A DNA stretch of 64,000 nucleotides from Achromobacter dolens (GTDB lineage Bacteria; Pseudomonadota; Gammaproteobacteria; Burkholderiales; Burkholderiaceae_B), in assembly GCF_902859745.1 (NCBI RefSeq), contig NZ_CADIJW010000014.1, forward strand, positions 1 to 64,000, given 5' to 3'. The notes beneath the pieces are model-generated. The model searched no databases. It saw nothing but the letters and a program-made list of their open reading frames with translations, and had not been told where the DNA came from. Position numbers and translations under genes: made by a program. Below, one piece after another: positions 33,397 to 42,507 of the stretch. How positions within the stretch are numbered: position 1 is the stretch's first letter; each line of letters opens with the position of its first letter.

Positions 33397-34596
33397 TTAC
33401 TCCCAGCTCAGCGTGCCACCGGTTTGGTATTCGATCACGCGAGTTTCAAAAAAGTTGCGTTCCTTCTTAAGATCGATCATTTCCGCCATCCACGGGAAGG
33501 GATTTTCTTCCTGCGGGTACAGCGGTTCGATACCGATTTGCTGGCAACGACGGTTGGCGATGAAGCGCAGGTAGGATTTGAACATGGGAGCGTTCAAGCC
33601 CAACACGCCACGCGGCATCGTGTCTTCGGCGTAAGCGTATTCGAGTTCGACCGCTTTGCGGAAGAGTTCTCGAATTTCTTCGCGGAATTCCGGCGTCCAC
33701 AGATGCGGATTTTCCAGTTTGACGGTGTTGATCAGGTCGATGCCGAAATTGCAGTGCATGGATTCATCGCGCAGGATGTACATGTACTGCTCGGCCGCGC
33801 CGGTCATCTTGTTCTGGCGACCCAGCGCCAGGATCTGCGTGAAGCCAACGTAGAAGAACAGGCCTTCCATCAGGCAAGCGAAGACGATCAGCGACTTCAG
33901 CAGCGTCTGGTCGGCTTCGGGCGTGCCCGTCTTGAAGTTGGGGTCCGCGATCGCGTCGATGAACGGAATCAGGAACTCGTCCTTGGCGCGGATGGACGGC
34001 ACTTCGTTGTAAGCGTTGAAGATCTCCGCTTCGTCCAGGTCCAGGCTTTCGACGATGTATTGATAGGCGTGCGTGTGGATGGCTTCCTCGAATGCCTGGC
34101 GCAGCAGGAACTGGCGGCATTCGGGCGCCGTGATGTGGCGGTAGGTGCCCAGCACGATGTTGTTCGCGGCCAGCGAGTCGGCCGTGACGAAGAAACCCAG
34201 GTTGCGCTTGACGATGCGGCGTTCGTCCTCGGTGAGCCCGTTCGGGTTCTTCCAGAGGGCGATGTCGCGCGACATGTTGATTTCTTGCGGCATCCAGTGG
34301 TTCGCGCACGTGGCCAGGTATTTCTCCCATGCCCACTTGTACTTGAACGGCACCAACTGGTTGACGTCGGTCTGGCCGTTGATGATGCGCTTGTCGGCGA
34401 CCTTCACGCGTTGCGAGGTGGCGCTGCCGCTGGCCGCCAGGCCGGCCGCATGCTGCGGCGCGGCCGGGGTCGGCATGGCGGTGTCGCCGAACACGCCGGT
34501 CGCCGCCCGGACTTCGGGCGCAGCCTGCCCGCCCGCCGCGGGCGCGGGGGCTTGTGCAGGTTGCGTGGCGAGGGTGTCGTCTTCCCAATTAATCAT
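33397..34596 (-). CDS. nrdB: Ribonucleotide reductase class Ia, beta subunit
   Basis: A 399-residue R2 protein. The di-iron ligands are readable as Asp140, Glu171, His174, Glu244, Glu278 and His281, and the radical Tyr is Tyr178 in [11 protein letters not shown] poorly conserved Ala/Pro-rich N-terminal extension covers residues 8-60. With NrdA it makes deoxyribonucleotides aerobically. The gene starts 20 bases after nrdA, so both come from one transcript. Confidence 0.95.
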   Translation of the reverse strand: MINWEDDTLATQPAQAPAPAAGGQAAPEVRAATGVFGDTAMPTPAAPQHAAGLAASGSATSQRVKVADKRIINGQTDVNQLVPFKYKWAWEKYLATCANHWMPQEINMSRDIALWKNPNGLTEDERRIVKRNLGFFVTADSLAANNIVLGTYRHITAPECRQFLLRQAFEEAIHTHAYQYIVESLDLDEAEIFNAYNEVPSIRAKDEFLIPFIDAIADPNFKTGTPEADQTLLKSLIVFACLMEGLFFYVGFTQILALGRQNKMTGAAEQYMYILRDESMHCNFGIDLINTVKLENPHLWTPEFREEIRELFRKAVELEYAYAEDTMPRGVLGLNAPMFKSYLRFIANRRCQQIGIEPLYPQEENPFPWMAEMIDLKKERNFFETRVIEYQTGGTLSWE

Positions 34597-34616
34597 GATT
34601 CATTCTCCGGAGGCGG

Positions 34617-37547
34617 TTATTGGCAGGCTTCGCACTCTTCGAAGCCGGGGTCGCCCGGCCGCATGGTGCAAACCGCCCCGAGAACTTCGGGTTCCGGCAA
34701 AACAGGTGCAGCGGACACGGGAGCCGCGGTGGACTGGCCACCGGCGCTGACGGCGTTCAGTTCGCCGCCGCGTCCCGTCGACTTCTCGGCGCTGGTGGCG
34801 CCAAGGGTACGCAGGTAATAGGTCGTCTTCAGGCCACGCTTCCAGGCCAGCTTGTAGGTGTCGTCCAGCTTCTTGCCGGAAGCGCCGGCCATGTAGATGT
34901 TCAGCGACTGGGCTTGGTCGATCCACTTCTGGCGACGCGAGGCGCATTCCACCAGCCAGCTCGGTTCGACTTCGAACGCGGTGGCGTAGAGTTCGCGGAG
35001 TTCGGAAGGTACGCGATCGATGCGGGACAGGCTGCCGTCGAAGTACTTGAGGTCGGCGACCATGACTTCGTCCCAGAGACCGAGTTTCTTCAGGTCACGC
35101 ACGAGGTAATCGTTAACGACCGTGAACTCGCCGGAGAGATTCGATTTGACGTACAAGTTCTGGAAAGTGGGTTCGATGCACGCAGATACACCAATGATAT
35201 TGGAAATAGTCGCGGTTGGGGCGATTGCGATGCAATTGGAGTTGCGCATGCCATGTTGTTTGATGCGCGCGCGCAACGCATCCCAATCGAGCGTGCTCGA
35301 TTCATCGACCTCGACATGACCGCCGCGTTCGTCACGCAGCATCTTCAACGTGTCTTGCGGCAGGATGCCACGCGACCACAGCGAGCCTTCGTACGATTGA
35401 TAGCGGCCACGTTCTTCGGCCAGCAGGCTCGAGGCCCAGTAGGCGTGATAGCACACCGCTTCCATCGAACGATCGGCGAATTCGACGGCGGCTTGCGATG
35501 CGTACGGCACGCGCATCATCTGCAGGCAGTCCTGGAAACCCATGATGCCCATGCCCACCGGACGATGGCGCGCGTTGGAGTTGCGGGCCTTGTCGACGGC
35601 GTAATAGTTGATGTCGATGACGTTGTCGAGCATGCGCATGGCGATGCTGACGGTGCGCTTGATCTTCTCGTGGTCGAGTTCGAAACCGCCGCCAGCGGCC
35701 GGCTTCATGTGCGCGACCAGGTTCACCGAACCCAGGTTGCAAACCGCGATTTCGGATTCGTTGGTGTTCAGCGTGATCTCGGTGCACAGGTTCGAGCTGT
35801 GGACCACACCGACGTGCTGCTGCGGCGAACGGATGTTGCACGGATCCTTGAACGTGATCCACGGGTGGCCGGTTTCGAACAGCATCGACAGCATCTTGCG
35901 CCACAGGGTCAGCGCCGGCATCTTCTTGAACAGCTTCAGGTCGCCGCTGGCAACGCGCGCTTCATAGCCGACGTAGGCTTCTTCGAAGGCCTTGCCGTAC
36001 TTGTCGTGCAGGTCGGGGCAGTCGGACGGCGAGAACAGGGTCCATTCGCCGCCTTCCATGACGCGCTTCATGAACAGGTCGGGAATCCAGTTCGCCGTGT
36101 TCATGTCGTGGGTGCGACGGCGCTCGTCGCCGGTGTTCTTGCGCAGTTCGAGGAATTCCTCGATGTCCAGGTGCCACGATTCCAGGTAGGTGCAGACCGC
36201 GCCCTTGCGCTTGCCGCCCTGGTTCACCGCCACGGCGGTGTCGTTGACGACCTTCAGGAACGGGACCACGCCCTGGCTTTCGCCGTTGGTGCCCTTGATG
36301 TGGCTGCGCAGCGCGCGCACCGGGGTCCAGTCGTTGCCCAGGCCGCCGGCGTACTTGGCCAGCAGGGCGTTTTCCTTGATGGCGTCGTAGATGCCTTCCA
36401 GGTCGTCGGAGACGGTGGTCAGGTAGCACGACGACAGTTGCGAGTGCAGAGTGCCCGAGTTGAACAGCGTCGGGGTCGAGCTCATGAAGTCGAATGACGA
36501 CAGGATCTCGTAGAACTCGATGGCGCGGGCTTCGCGATCGGTCTCGCGCAGCGCCAGGCCCATGGCCACGCGCATGAAGAACACCTGCGGCAGTTCGATG
36601 CGGGTGCCGCGGATGTGCAGGAAGTAGCGGTCGTACAGGGTCTGCAGGCCGAGGTAGCCGAACTGCAGGTCGCGCTTGGCGTTCAGGGCCTTGCCCAGCT
36701 TGGTCAGGTCATAGCTGGCCAGGTCGGGCGACAGCAGGCCGCCTTCGATGCCGCGGGCGATGAAGGTGGGGAAGTATTCGGCGTAGCGGGCGGCCATGCC
36801 GTCCTGCGAGACTTCCTCGCCCAGCACTTCCTTGCGGATCGTGTGCAGCAGCAGGCGGGCGGTGACCTGGCTGTAGGCCGGGTCCTTCTCGACCAGCGCG
36901 CGCGCCGACAGGATGGCGGACTTGAACACTTCGTCGACGGGGATGCCGTCGTACAGGTTCTTGACCGTTTCCTTCAGGATGGCTTCGGAGTCGATGAATT
37001 CGGCCAGGCCTTCACCGGCGGCGACGATGGTGGCGCGCAGTTCGGCGATGTCCAGCGGACGGCGGACACCCGCGTCCGTGACATGCAGCACGTTTTCCTG
37101 GGGCACGGCGTCGGCTTTCTGCTGGCCTTCGGCGGCCGCGGCGGCGGCGCGTTCCTGGGTGCGCTTTTCGCGATAGAGCACATAGGCGCGGGCGACGTCA
37201 TGCTGGCCCGAACGCATCAGCGCCAGTTCGACCTGGTCCTGGATGTCTTCGATGTGGAAGGTGCCGCCGCCCGGGCGGTTGCGCACCAGCGCGTTGACGG
37301 CCTGGGTCGTCAGTTGTTCAACCAGCTCGCGCACGCGGGCCGAGGCTGCGCCCTGGCCACCGTTGACGGCCAGGAAGGCCTTGGTCATGGCGATGGCGAT
37401 CTTGCCGGGTTCGAACCCGACCACCGAGCCATTGCGGCGGATGATGTTGTAGCTGGCCCATTGCCCGCCGTTGGCGTCGGCCGGGGAATCGGTTTGAGAG
37501 GGCGGCACGGCCGAAGGCCGGGTCACAGAGGCGATCGTAGTCTGCAT
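34617..37547 (-). CDS. nrdA: Ribonucleotide reductase class Ia, alpha subunit
   Basis: A 976-residue R1 protein. An N-terminal ATP-cone (residues about 35-130, IIRRNGSVVGFEPGKI) provides dATP control. The catalytic core has SSCYL for the first redox Cys, the NLCTE motif with the thiyl Cys, and NLGSVNL for the partner Cys. The C-terminal tail ends GFEECEACQ with the shuttle cysteines. AGGAG precedes ATG 37547. Two NrdR-like boxes lie about 145-190 bases upstream. Confidence 0.96.
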   Translation of the reverse strand: MQTTIASVTRPSAVPPSQTDSPADANGGQWASYNIIRRNGSVVGFEPGKIAIAMTKAFLAVNGGQGAASARVRELVEQLTTQAVNALVRNRPGGGTFHIEDIQDQVELALMRSGQHDVARAYVLYREKRTQERAAAAAAEGQQKADAVPQENVLHVTDAGVRRPLDIAELRATIVAAGEGLAEFIDSEAILKETVKNLYDGIPVDEVFKSAILSARALVEKDPAYSQVTARLLLHTIRKEVLGEEVSQDGMAARYAEYFPTFIARGIEGGLLSPDLASYDLTKLGKALNAKRDLQFGYLGLQTLYDRYFLHIRGTRIELPQVFFMRVAMGLALRETDREARAIEFYEILSSFDFMSSTPTLFNSGTLHSQLSSCYLTTVSDDLEGIYDAIKENALLAKYAGGLGNDWTPVRALRSHIKGTNGESQGVVPFLKVVNDTAVAVNQGGKRKGAVCTYLESWHLDIEEFLELRKNTGDERRRTHDMNTANWIPDLFMKRVMEGGEWTLFSPSDCPDLHDKYGKAFEEAYVGYEARVASGDLKLFKKMPALTLWRKMLSMLFETGHPWITFKDPCNIRSPQQHVGVVHSSNLCTEITLNTNESEIAVCNLGSVNLVAHMKPAAGGGFELDHEKIKRTVSIAMRMLDNVIDINYYAVDKARNSNARHRPVGMGIMGFQDCLQMMRVPYASQAAVEFADRSMEAVCYHAYWASSLLAEERGRYQSYEGSLWSRGILPQDTLKMLRDERGGHVEVDESSTLDWDALRARIKQHGMRNSNCIAIAPTATISNIIGVSACIEPTFQNLYVKSNLSGEFTVVNDYLVRDLKKLGLWDEVMVADLKYFDGSLSRIDRVPSELRELYATAFEVEPSWLVECASRRQKWIDQAQSLNIYMAGASGKKLDDTYKLAWKRGLKTTYYLRTLGATSAEKSTGRGGELNAVSAGGQSTAAPVSAAPVLPEPEVLGAVCTMRPGDPGFEECEACQ

Positions 37548-37689
37548 GGAAGCTCCTGTGCGAAAAGCGCGTAGATAGCGACATGACGACGTCATGTCAG
37601 GTACGAAATTTGGATCTTATTGAGGGGGTCGCAACGCTTGGACGGACGAATCCGCATGGCGTGGCCGACGAGTATCAGCGGTTAGGCGA

Positions 37690-37736
37690 CCACAACATAT
37701 AGTGTAGCACCCCTCGTTGGACACTAATTCTAGTGA
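37690..37736 (-). promoter_or_regulatory. Tandem NrdR boxes upstream of nrdAB
   Basis: CCACAACATATAGTGT at 37690-37705 matches the NrdR consensus at 14 of 16 positions, and ACACTAATTCTAGTGA at 37721-37736 matches at about 12. Their starts are 31 bases apart, three helical turns, which is the usual spacing of paired NrdR sites. NrdR represses ribonucleotide reductase operons when dATP is high. The rest of the 304-base gap holds no gene. Confidence 0.78.
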
Positions 37737-37800
37737 TCGAGTACGACAGCTACAAGAAGAAGATAGGATCAGGTTCCCAAAACATTGTTACTAAATGCAC

Positions 37801-37826
37801 TGGGCGCGCCTAGCAAGGCGCGCCCA
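37801..37826 (-). terminator. Hairpin at the 3' end of the indolepyruvate oxidoreductase gene
   Basis: TGGGCGCGCC (37801-37810) pairs with GGCGCGCCCA (37817-37826) around TAGCAA. On the minus strand it lies 26 bases past the stop. There is no strong T-run, so it is a probable but atypical terminator. Confidence 0.6.
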
Positions 37827-37851
37827 GGAGAATGCCGCTCAGCGCGAGTGT

Positions 37852-40800
37852 TTATGCGGTTTTCCGCAGGGGTACATCGCGCGGGGCAGGCGCCGTATAG
37901 CTTTGCATCAAGCGGGCCAGCTCCGTCCTGTACTTCTCGACGTTCGCAGCCTTCACGTGGCCGAAGCCGCGGATGGTTTCTGCAAGGGCGGCGATTGTAG
38001 CCGCTTGCGCCAGGTTGTCGCGATTCAACCCTGCGAGCAACTGGTCTATGGTCTGGCGGTATTCGACCACCAGGGCCCGCTCCATCTTGCGCTCGGCCGT
38101 GTGGCCGAACGGATCGAACCAGGTGCCGCGCAGGCGCTTGAAGCGGGTCAGCAGCTTGAGCGCGGTCATGGTGCGCGGGCCGAGCGTCAGCTTGCGCGGC
38201 ACGCCGGTGCGCGGGTCCTTGCGCGCGAAGATCGGCGGCGCCATGTGGAAGCGCAGGCTGTAGTCGCCTTCGAACTGGCCCTTGAGCTGGGCCTGGAAGG
38301 CTTCGCCGGTATAGAGGCGGGCGACTTCGTATTCGTCCTTGTAGGCCATCAGCTTGAACAGGCCGCGCGCCACCGCCATGGCCAGGCGCGGTGTCCTGGC
38401 GTCGGGCGCCAGCTCGCGTTCGCGCGCGGCGACGCGTTCGACCACGTCGCGATAGGCCTGCGCGTAGGCGGCGTCCTGGTAAGCGGTCAGGTCCTCGACG
38501 CGGCGCGCCACGGCGCGCTCGAACGTTTCCGGCACATGCAGTTGCACCACCTGGGCGCGCGGGCGCAGCGCGCCGTCCAGCGCGTCGGGCTGGTGCGCGG
38601 CCAGGCGGCCGCTGTCGAACGCCGCGCGGTTGGCGGCCACGGCGACGCCGTTCAGTTCGATGGCGCGATTGATGGCGGCCTGCGACAGCGGCACGCCGCC
38701 GCGCTGCCAGGCGTAGCCCAGCATGAACATGTTCGACAGGATGCTGTCGCCGAACAGGGCCAGCGCGGCCTCGTGCGCGTCGATGGCGGCGGTGTGGTCC
38801 TCGCCCGCCGCGTGGCGGATCTTGGCCAGCAGCGCTTCCGGCCGCATGGCGGCGTCCGGGTTGCGGGTGAAATCGGACACCGGCGCGACATAGGTGTTGA
38901 CGGTGACCTGGGTGTGGCCGCGGCGCAGCGCGCCGAGCGAGTCGGGCGCCACGGCGGCGACCGGATCGCACAGGATGGCGGCGTCGGCCTGCTGCCAGTC
39001 CAGGCGCACCGGGCCGGCGGCCGCGCCCGCGGGCGCCAGGCGGATGTGGCTGACGACCGTGCCGCCCTTCTGCGCCAGGCCGGTCAGGTCCAGCACCGCG
39101 GCCGACAGGCCTTCCAGGTGCGCGGCCATCGAGACGATGGCGCCGATGGTGATGACGCCGGTGCCGCCCATGCCCGCCACCAGCAGGCGGTAGGGACGCT
39201 CCAGCGCCGGCGGTTGCGGCAGCGGCAGTTGCTGGATCAGGCGTTGCAGGCGCTCCTGGTCGGCCTTGGGCGCGGCGCTCTTTCTGGGCTTGCCGCCCAT
39301 GACCGAGACGAAGCTGGGGCAGAAGCCTTCGGCGCAGGAGTAGTCCTTGTTGCAGCTTGACTGGTCGATGGCGCGCTTGCGGCCGTAGGGCGTTTCCAGC
39401 GGCACCACCGACAGGCAGTTCGATTTCACGCCGCAGTCGCCGCAGCCTTCGCACACGGCGCTGTTGATCAGCATGCGGCGGGCCGGATCGGGGAACTGGT
39501 TCTTCTTCCTGCGGCGGCGCTTTTCGGCGGCACAGGTCTGGTCGTGGATCAGCACGGTGACGCCGGGAATCTCGCGCAGCTCGCGCTGCAGGGCGTCGAG
39601 CTCGCGGCGGTGATGCACCTTGATGCCGGCGCCCAGGTCCACGCCCCGGTATTTCTCGGGCTCATCGCTGGTGACGACGATGCGGGCGACGTTCTCGCCG
39701 CGCAGTTGCTGGCAGATCTGCGGCACCGAGATCGGGCCATCCACCGGCTGGCCGCCGGTCATGGCGACGGCGTCGTTGAACAGGATCTTGTAGGTGATGT
39801 TGGCCTTGGCGGCCACGGCCTGGCGGATCGCCAGGTAGCCGGAGTGGTAGTAGGTGCCTTCCCCCATGTTCTGGAAGATATGCGGCATCCTGGTGTAGCG
39901 CGACAGGCCGATCCAGTCGACCCCTTCGCCGCCCATCTGGGTCAGGCCGCCGGTGTCGCGGTCCATCCAGGCGGCCATGTAGTGGCAGCCCACGCCCGAC
40001 AGCGCCTGGCTGCCTTCCGGCACCTTGGTCGAGGTGCTGTGCGGACAGCCGGAACAGAAATAGGGGCGGCGGCGCATGCCGTCGGCGTCGTTGGACAGCA
40101 TGTCCTGGCAGTCGAAGGTGGCCAGGTCGACGCCGGGCTGCAGGCCGGCGCTGCGCGACAGCCATTGGGCCAGCGGCCGCGCCAGCAGCGACGGGCGCAA
40201 CTGGCCGGCGGACGGCACCAGCGTCTCGCCGTCGAAACCCTTCTTGCCGACCACGGTGGCGCGCTCGGGCAGGTTGAACAGCAGGTCCTTGAGCTGGGTC
40301 TCGACCACGGCGCCTTTTTCCTCGATCACGAGGATGTGCGAGAGGCCGCGCGCGAACTCGAGCATGCGTTCGGCGTCCAGCGGCCAGGTCAGGCCCGGCT
40401 TGTAGATGCGCACCGGCGCGTTGGCGGTGACGGTGTCCACGCCCAGGCGCGTCAGCGCTTCCATGGCGTCCAGGTGGGCCTTGCCGACGGTGACGATGCC
40501 GACGGTGGCCTTGGGCGCCGGACAGGTGAGGCGGTCGATGCTGTGGCGGCGGGCGAAGGCGGCGACCGCCTTCATGCGCAGGTTCATGCGGGTTTCGACC
40601 GCCAGCGACAGGAAGTCGCGGGCGGAGTATTCCAGCGCTTCCGGCGGCAGGTCGGGATCGGCCGGCATGTCGTAGTGGCGCACCGGCGCGGGGGTGAACG
40701 AGTGACCGCTTTCGATGGTCTCGGACACGGCCTTGAAGGCGACCCAGGCGCCGGAGTGGCGCGACAGGGCCCAGCCCCACAGCGCGAAGGTCTCGTATTC

Positions 40801-41361
40801 GTCGATCGAGGCCGGGTGCACGATGGGCATCTGCCAGCCGATCAGCGAGGCTTCGCTGGCGTGCGGGATCGAGGAGGAGACGGCGGTGTGGTCGTCGCCC
40901 ACCACCACCAGCACGCCGCCATGGCGCGAGGCGCCGGCGGCATTGCCGTGGTGCAGGGCGTCGCCGGCGCGGTCCACGCCGGGGCCCTTGCCGTACCACA
41001 TGGCGAAGACGCCATCGACGTTGCGGTCGGCGCGCATGCCGGCCTGCTGGGTGCCCATGACGGCGGTGGCGGCCATGTCTTCGTTGATGCCGGGCAGGAA
41101 CGAGATCTGGTTGGCGTCCAGCGCCTTCTGCGCCTTCCACATCGCCATGTCGACGCCGCCCAGGGGCGAGCCGCGATAGCCGGAGACGAAGCCGGCGGTG
41201 TTCAGGCCGCGCTCGCGGTCGATGCGGCGCTGGGTCAGCATGATGCGCACCAGGGCCTGGGTGCCGGTCAGGAAGATGCGGCCGGTCTCGCGGGTGAGGT
41301 TGTCGGCGAGCTGGTAGTCGAGGTCCAGCGTGGGCTCGGGGGCGGGGGTGCCGTCCATCAT
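37852..41361 (-). CDS. Indolepyruvate ferredoxin oxidoreductase, fused subunits
   Basis: A 1169-residue thiamine-diphosphate enzyme that oxidatively decarboxylates aryl-pyruvates from aromatic amino acids to acyl-CoA. The N-terminal part is the alpha-like TPP region (SGYRGSPLGGVD, FCSGCPHSTSTKVPEG, GVGCHYM), followed by an iron-sulfur segment (CEGCGDCGVKSNC, CNKDYSC) and a C-terminal gamma-like domain (GMGGTGVITIG). In archaea these are separate subunits; the one-chain form is usual in proteobacteria. AGGAG lies five bases before ATG 41361. It is divergent from lrp, a common pairing. Confidence 0.9.
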   Translation of the reverse strand: MMDGTPAPEPTLDLDYQLADNLTRETGRIFLTGTQALVRIMLTQRRIDRERGLNTAGFVSGYRGSPLGGVDMAMWKAQKALDANQISFLPGINEDMAATAVMGTQQAGMRADRNVDGVFAMWYGKGPGVDRAGDALHHGNAAGASRHGGVLVVVGDDHTAVSSSIPHASEASLIGWQMPIVHPASIDEYETFALWGWALSRHSGAWVAFKAVSETIESGHSFTPAPVRHYDMPADPDLPPEALEYSARDFLSLAVETRMNLRMKAVAAFARRHSIDRLTCPAPKATVGIVTVGKAHLDAMEALTRLGVDTVTANAPVRIYKPGLTWPLDAERMLEFARGLSHILVIEEKGAVVETQLKDLLFNLPERATVVGKKGFDGETLVPSAGQLRPSLLARPLAQWLSRSAGLQPGVDLATFDCQDMLSNDADGMRRRPYFCSGCPHSTSTKVPEGSQALSGVGCHYMAAWMDRDTGGLTQMGGEGVDWIGLSRYTRMPHIFQNMGEGTYYHSGYLAIRQAVAAKANITYKILFNDAVAMTGGQPVDGPISVPQICQQLRGENVARIVVTSDEPEKYRGVDLGAGIKVHHRRELDALQRELREIPGVTVLIHDQTCAAEKRRRRKKNQFPDPARRMLINSAVCEGCGDCGVKSNCLSVVPLETPYGRKRAIDQSSCNKDYSCAEGFCPSFVSVMGGKPRKSAAPKADQERLQRLIQQLPLPQPPALERPYRLLVAGMGGTGVITIGAIVSMAAHLEGLSAAVLDLTGLAQKGGTVVSHIRLAPAGAAAGPVRLDWQQADAAILCDPVAAVAPDSLGALRRGHTQVTVNTYVAPVSDFTRNPDAAMRPEALLAKIRHAAGEDHTAAIDAHEAALALFGDSILSNMFMLGYAWQRGGVPLSQAAINRAIELNGVAVAANRAAFDSGRLAAHQPDALDGALRPRAQVVQLHVPETFERAVARRVEDLTAYQDAAYAQAYRDVVERVAARERELAPDARTPRLAMAVARGLFKLMAYKDEYEVARLYTGEAFQAQLKGQFEGDYSLRFHMAPPIFARKDPRTGVPRKLTLGPRTMTALKLLTRFKRLRGTWFDPFGHTAERKMERALVVEYRQTIDQLLAGLNRDNLAQAATIAALAETIRGFGHVKAANVEKYRTELARLMQSYTAPAPRDVPLRKTA

Positions 41362-41436
41362 GAATGCTCCTGTAGTCGGCACCATGATAGGTTCGCGAGG
41401 CATCGGGTTTATTGCGTTTTCGGATCGTGCTATCCC

Positions 41437-41471
41437 TATAATTCGCAATGAATATTTCGTATTTGCGGAAT
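41437..41471 (+). promoter_or_regulatory. Promoter and inverted repeat between the oxidoreductase and lrp
   Basis: TATAAT at 41437-41442 is a perfect -10 for lrp, with a weak TTGCGT at a 19-base spacing. It overlaps an imperfect inverted repeat running 41441-41471 (ATTCGCAA at one end, TTGCGGAAT at the other, A+T-rich centre). An A+T-rich dyad in a divergent region beside an Lrp gene is the expected form of an Lrp-type operator, so autoregulation and control of the oxidoreductase are inferred. Confidence 0.6.
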
Positions 41472-41496
41472 TTCGACCCAAACAGGAGACAAAACG

Positions 41497-41946
41497 ATGG
41501 ACAAGACCGATATCGGCATCCTCAAGGCCCTGCAGGAGGATGGCCGGGCCTCGGCACAGCAGCTGTCGGACAAGGTGGGGCTATCGGCGGCGCCGGTGTG
41601 GCGGCGGGTGAAGGCGCTGGAGGCCAGCGGCGTGATCCAGGGTTACAGCGCGCAGGTGGATCGCAGCAAGGTGGGGCTGGGTTGCATGTTTGCGCAGATC
41701 AGCCTGGAGCGGCATTCGGCGAATACGGTGGAGAACTTCGAGCGGTCGGTGCGGGATGCGCCGGAGATTCTCGAATGCTATGCGGTGACGGGGGATTCGG
41801 ATTTTCTGCTCAAGATTCTTGTGGAGAGTCCGGAGGCTTATGACCGGTTCTTGCATCGGTTCTTGTTCAATATGCCTGGGATTCGGCAGACGCGGACGAT
41901 TGTGGCGTTGCGGGAGATCAAGCATGAGTTGAAGTTGCCTTTGTAG
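41497..41946 (+). CDS. Lrp/AsnC-family transcriptional regulator
   Basis: A 149-residue regulator. The N-terminal helix-turn-helix (DIGILKALQEDGRASAQQLS, with LSAAPVWRRVKALE as recognition part) is followed by the RAM ligand-binding domain (residues 65-145, CYAVTGDSDFLLKI). Such proteins sense amino acids. Its place opposite the indolepyruvate oxidoreductase suggests control of aromatic amino acid breakdown. GGAG precedes the ATG. Confidence 0.9.
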   Translation: MDKTDIGILKALQEDGRASAQQLSDKVGLSAAPVWRRVKALEASGVIQGYSAQVDRSKVGLGCMFAQISLERHSANTVENFERSVRDAPEILECYAVTGDSDFLLKILVESPEAYDRFLHRFLFNMPGIRQTRTIVALREIKHELKLPL

Positions 41947-41992
41947 GGGGGGCTTCTATGTGGGCTCTTGTGGCGGGTTGGGTTCTTTAGTC

Positions 41993-42170
41993 GCGGGAGC
42001 CGGGGCAGGCGGGGGATGGCGGGGCTACGATTGCGGTCCGGAGCCTTCGCTCCGGACTTGCCTCGGCGGCCCCCCCCTTCCTCATCTTCGTCACAGCCTT
42101 CGGCTGTTCCTTCAGATTCCGTCGGGCGCATCTACACGCCCCGCCATCCCCCGCCTGCCCCGGCTCCCGC
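41993..42170 (+). repeat. Hairpin repeat, copy B
   Basis: Arms 41993-42025 and 42138-42170 are perfect reverse complements over 33 bases. The 112-base loop begins with the same 34 bases as copy A, including the nested GTCCGGAGC/GCTCCGGAC stem, and ends with the same TCGGGCGCATCTACAC. The arms share no overall alignment with those of copies A or C. It starts 47 bases after the lrp stop. Confidence 0.88.
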
Positions 42171-42262
42171 TTTTGATGAGACTTAACGGCCGGGCTTTGG
42201 GGCGGGTTGTGTGCTTGGCGTTTTTGCCGTCAATCTGGGGGGAGGGAGGGTCTTGCGGGGTC

Positions 42263-42298
42263 GCCAAAAAGCGGCCGCGCGGGCGGCCGCTTTTTGGC
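42263..42298 (+). terminator. Terminator-like hairpin in the downstream block of copy B
   Basis: GCCAAAAAGCGGCCG (42263-42277) pairs perfectly with CGGCCGCTTTTTGGC (42284-42298) around CGCGGG. The 3' arm contains TTTTT. Copy A has an imperfect version at 15147-15180 in the same relative position. If the element is transcribed, this would be its natural 3' end. Confidence 0.6.
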
Positions 42299-42462
42299 AT
42301 TTGGGTGTCTTGTGTCGAGGCGGCGGACGCTGCGCGCTGCTGGAGAGAGGCGTTGCTCGGGGGGGCAATGGCGCGGCGCGATCGTGATGGGAGGGGCTGG
42401 TGAATCCTGCGTCATCGCGCTTGATTCGATGGGTGCAATCTTTTGATGGTCTCTATATTGCG

Positions 42463-42486
42463 ACGCCCTCTATATATAGAGGGCGT
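42463..42486 (+). terminator. Perfect 24-base palindrome with T-rich tail
   Basis: ACGCCCTCTATA at 42463-42474 is followed directly by its reverse complement to 42486, then TTCTTTATTT. On the plus strand it is a good terminator for a transcript from the repeat region or lrp. It also lies 22 bases past the stop of the convergent tctC gene. Confidence 0.65.
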
Positions 42487-42507
42487 TTCTTTATTTGCTG
42501 TGGGCGG

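Larger units (their letters stand above)
41947..42507. other. Gene-free stretch holding repeat copy B
   Basis: The 560 bases between lrp and tctC contain hairpin repeat copy B, its downstream block with a terminator-like hairpin, and a perfect A+T-centred palindrome near 42475. I find no credible coding sequence; the open frames here match no family. Confidence 0.7.
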
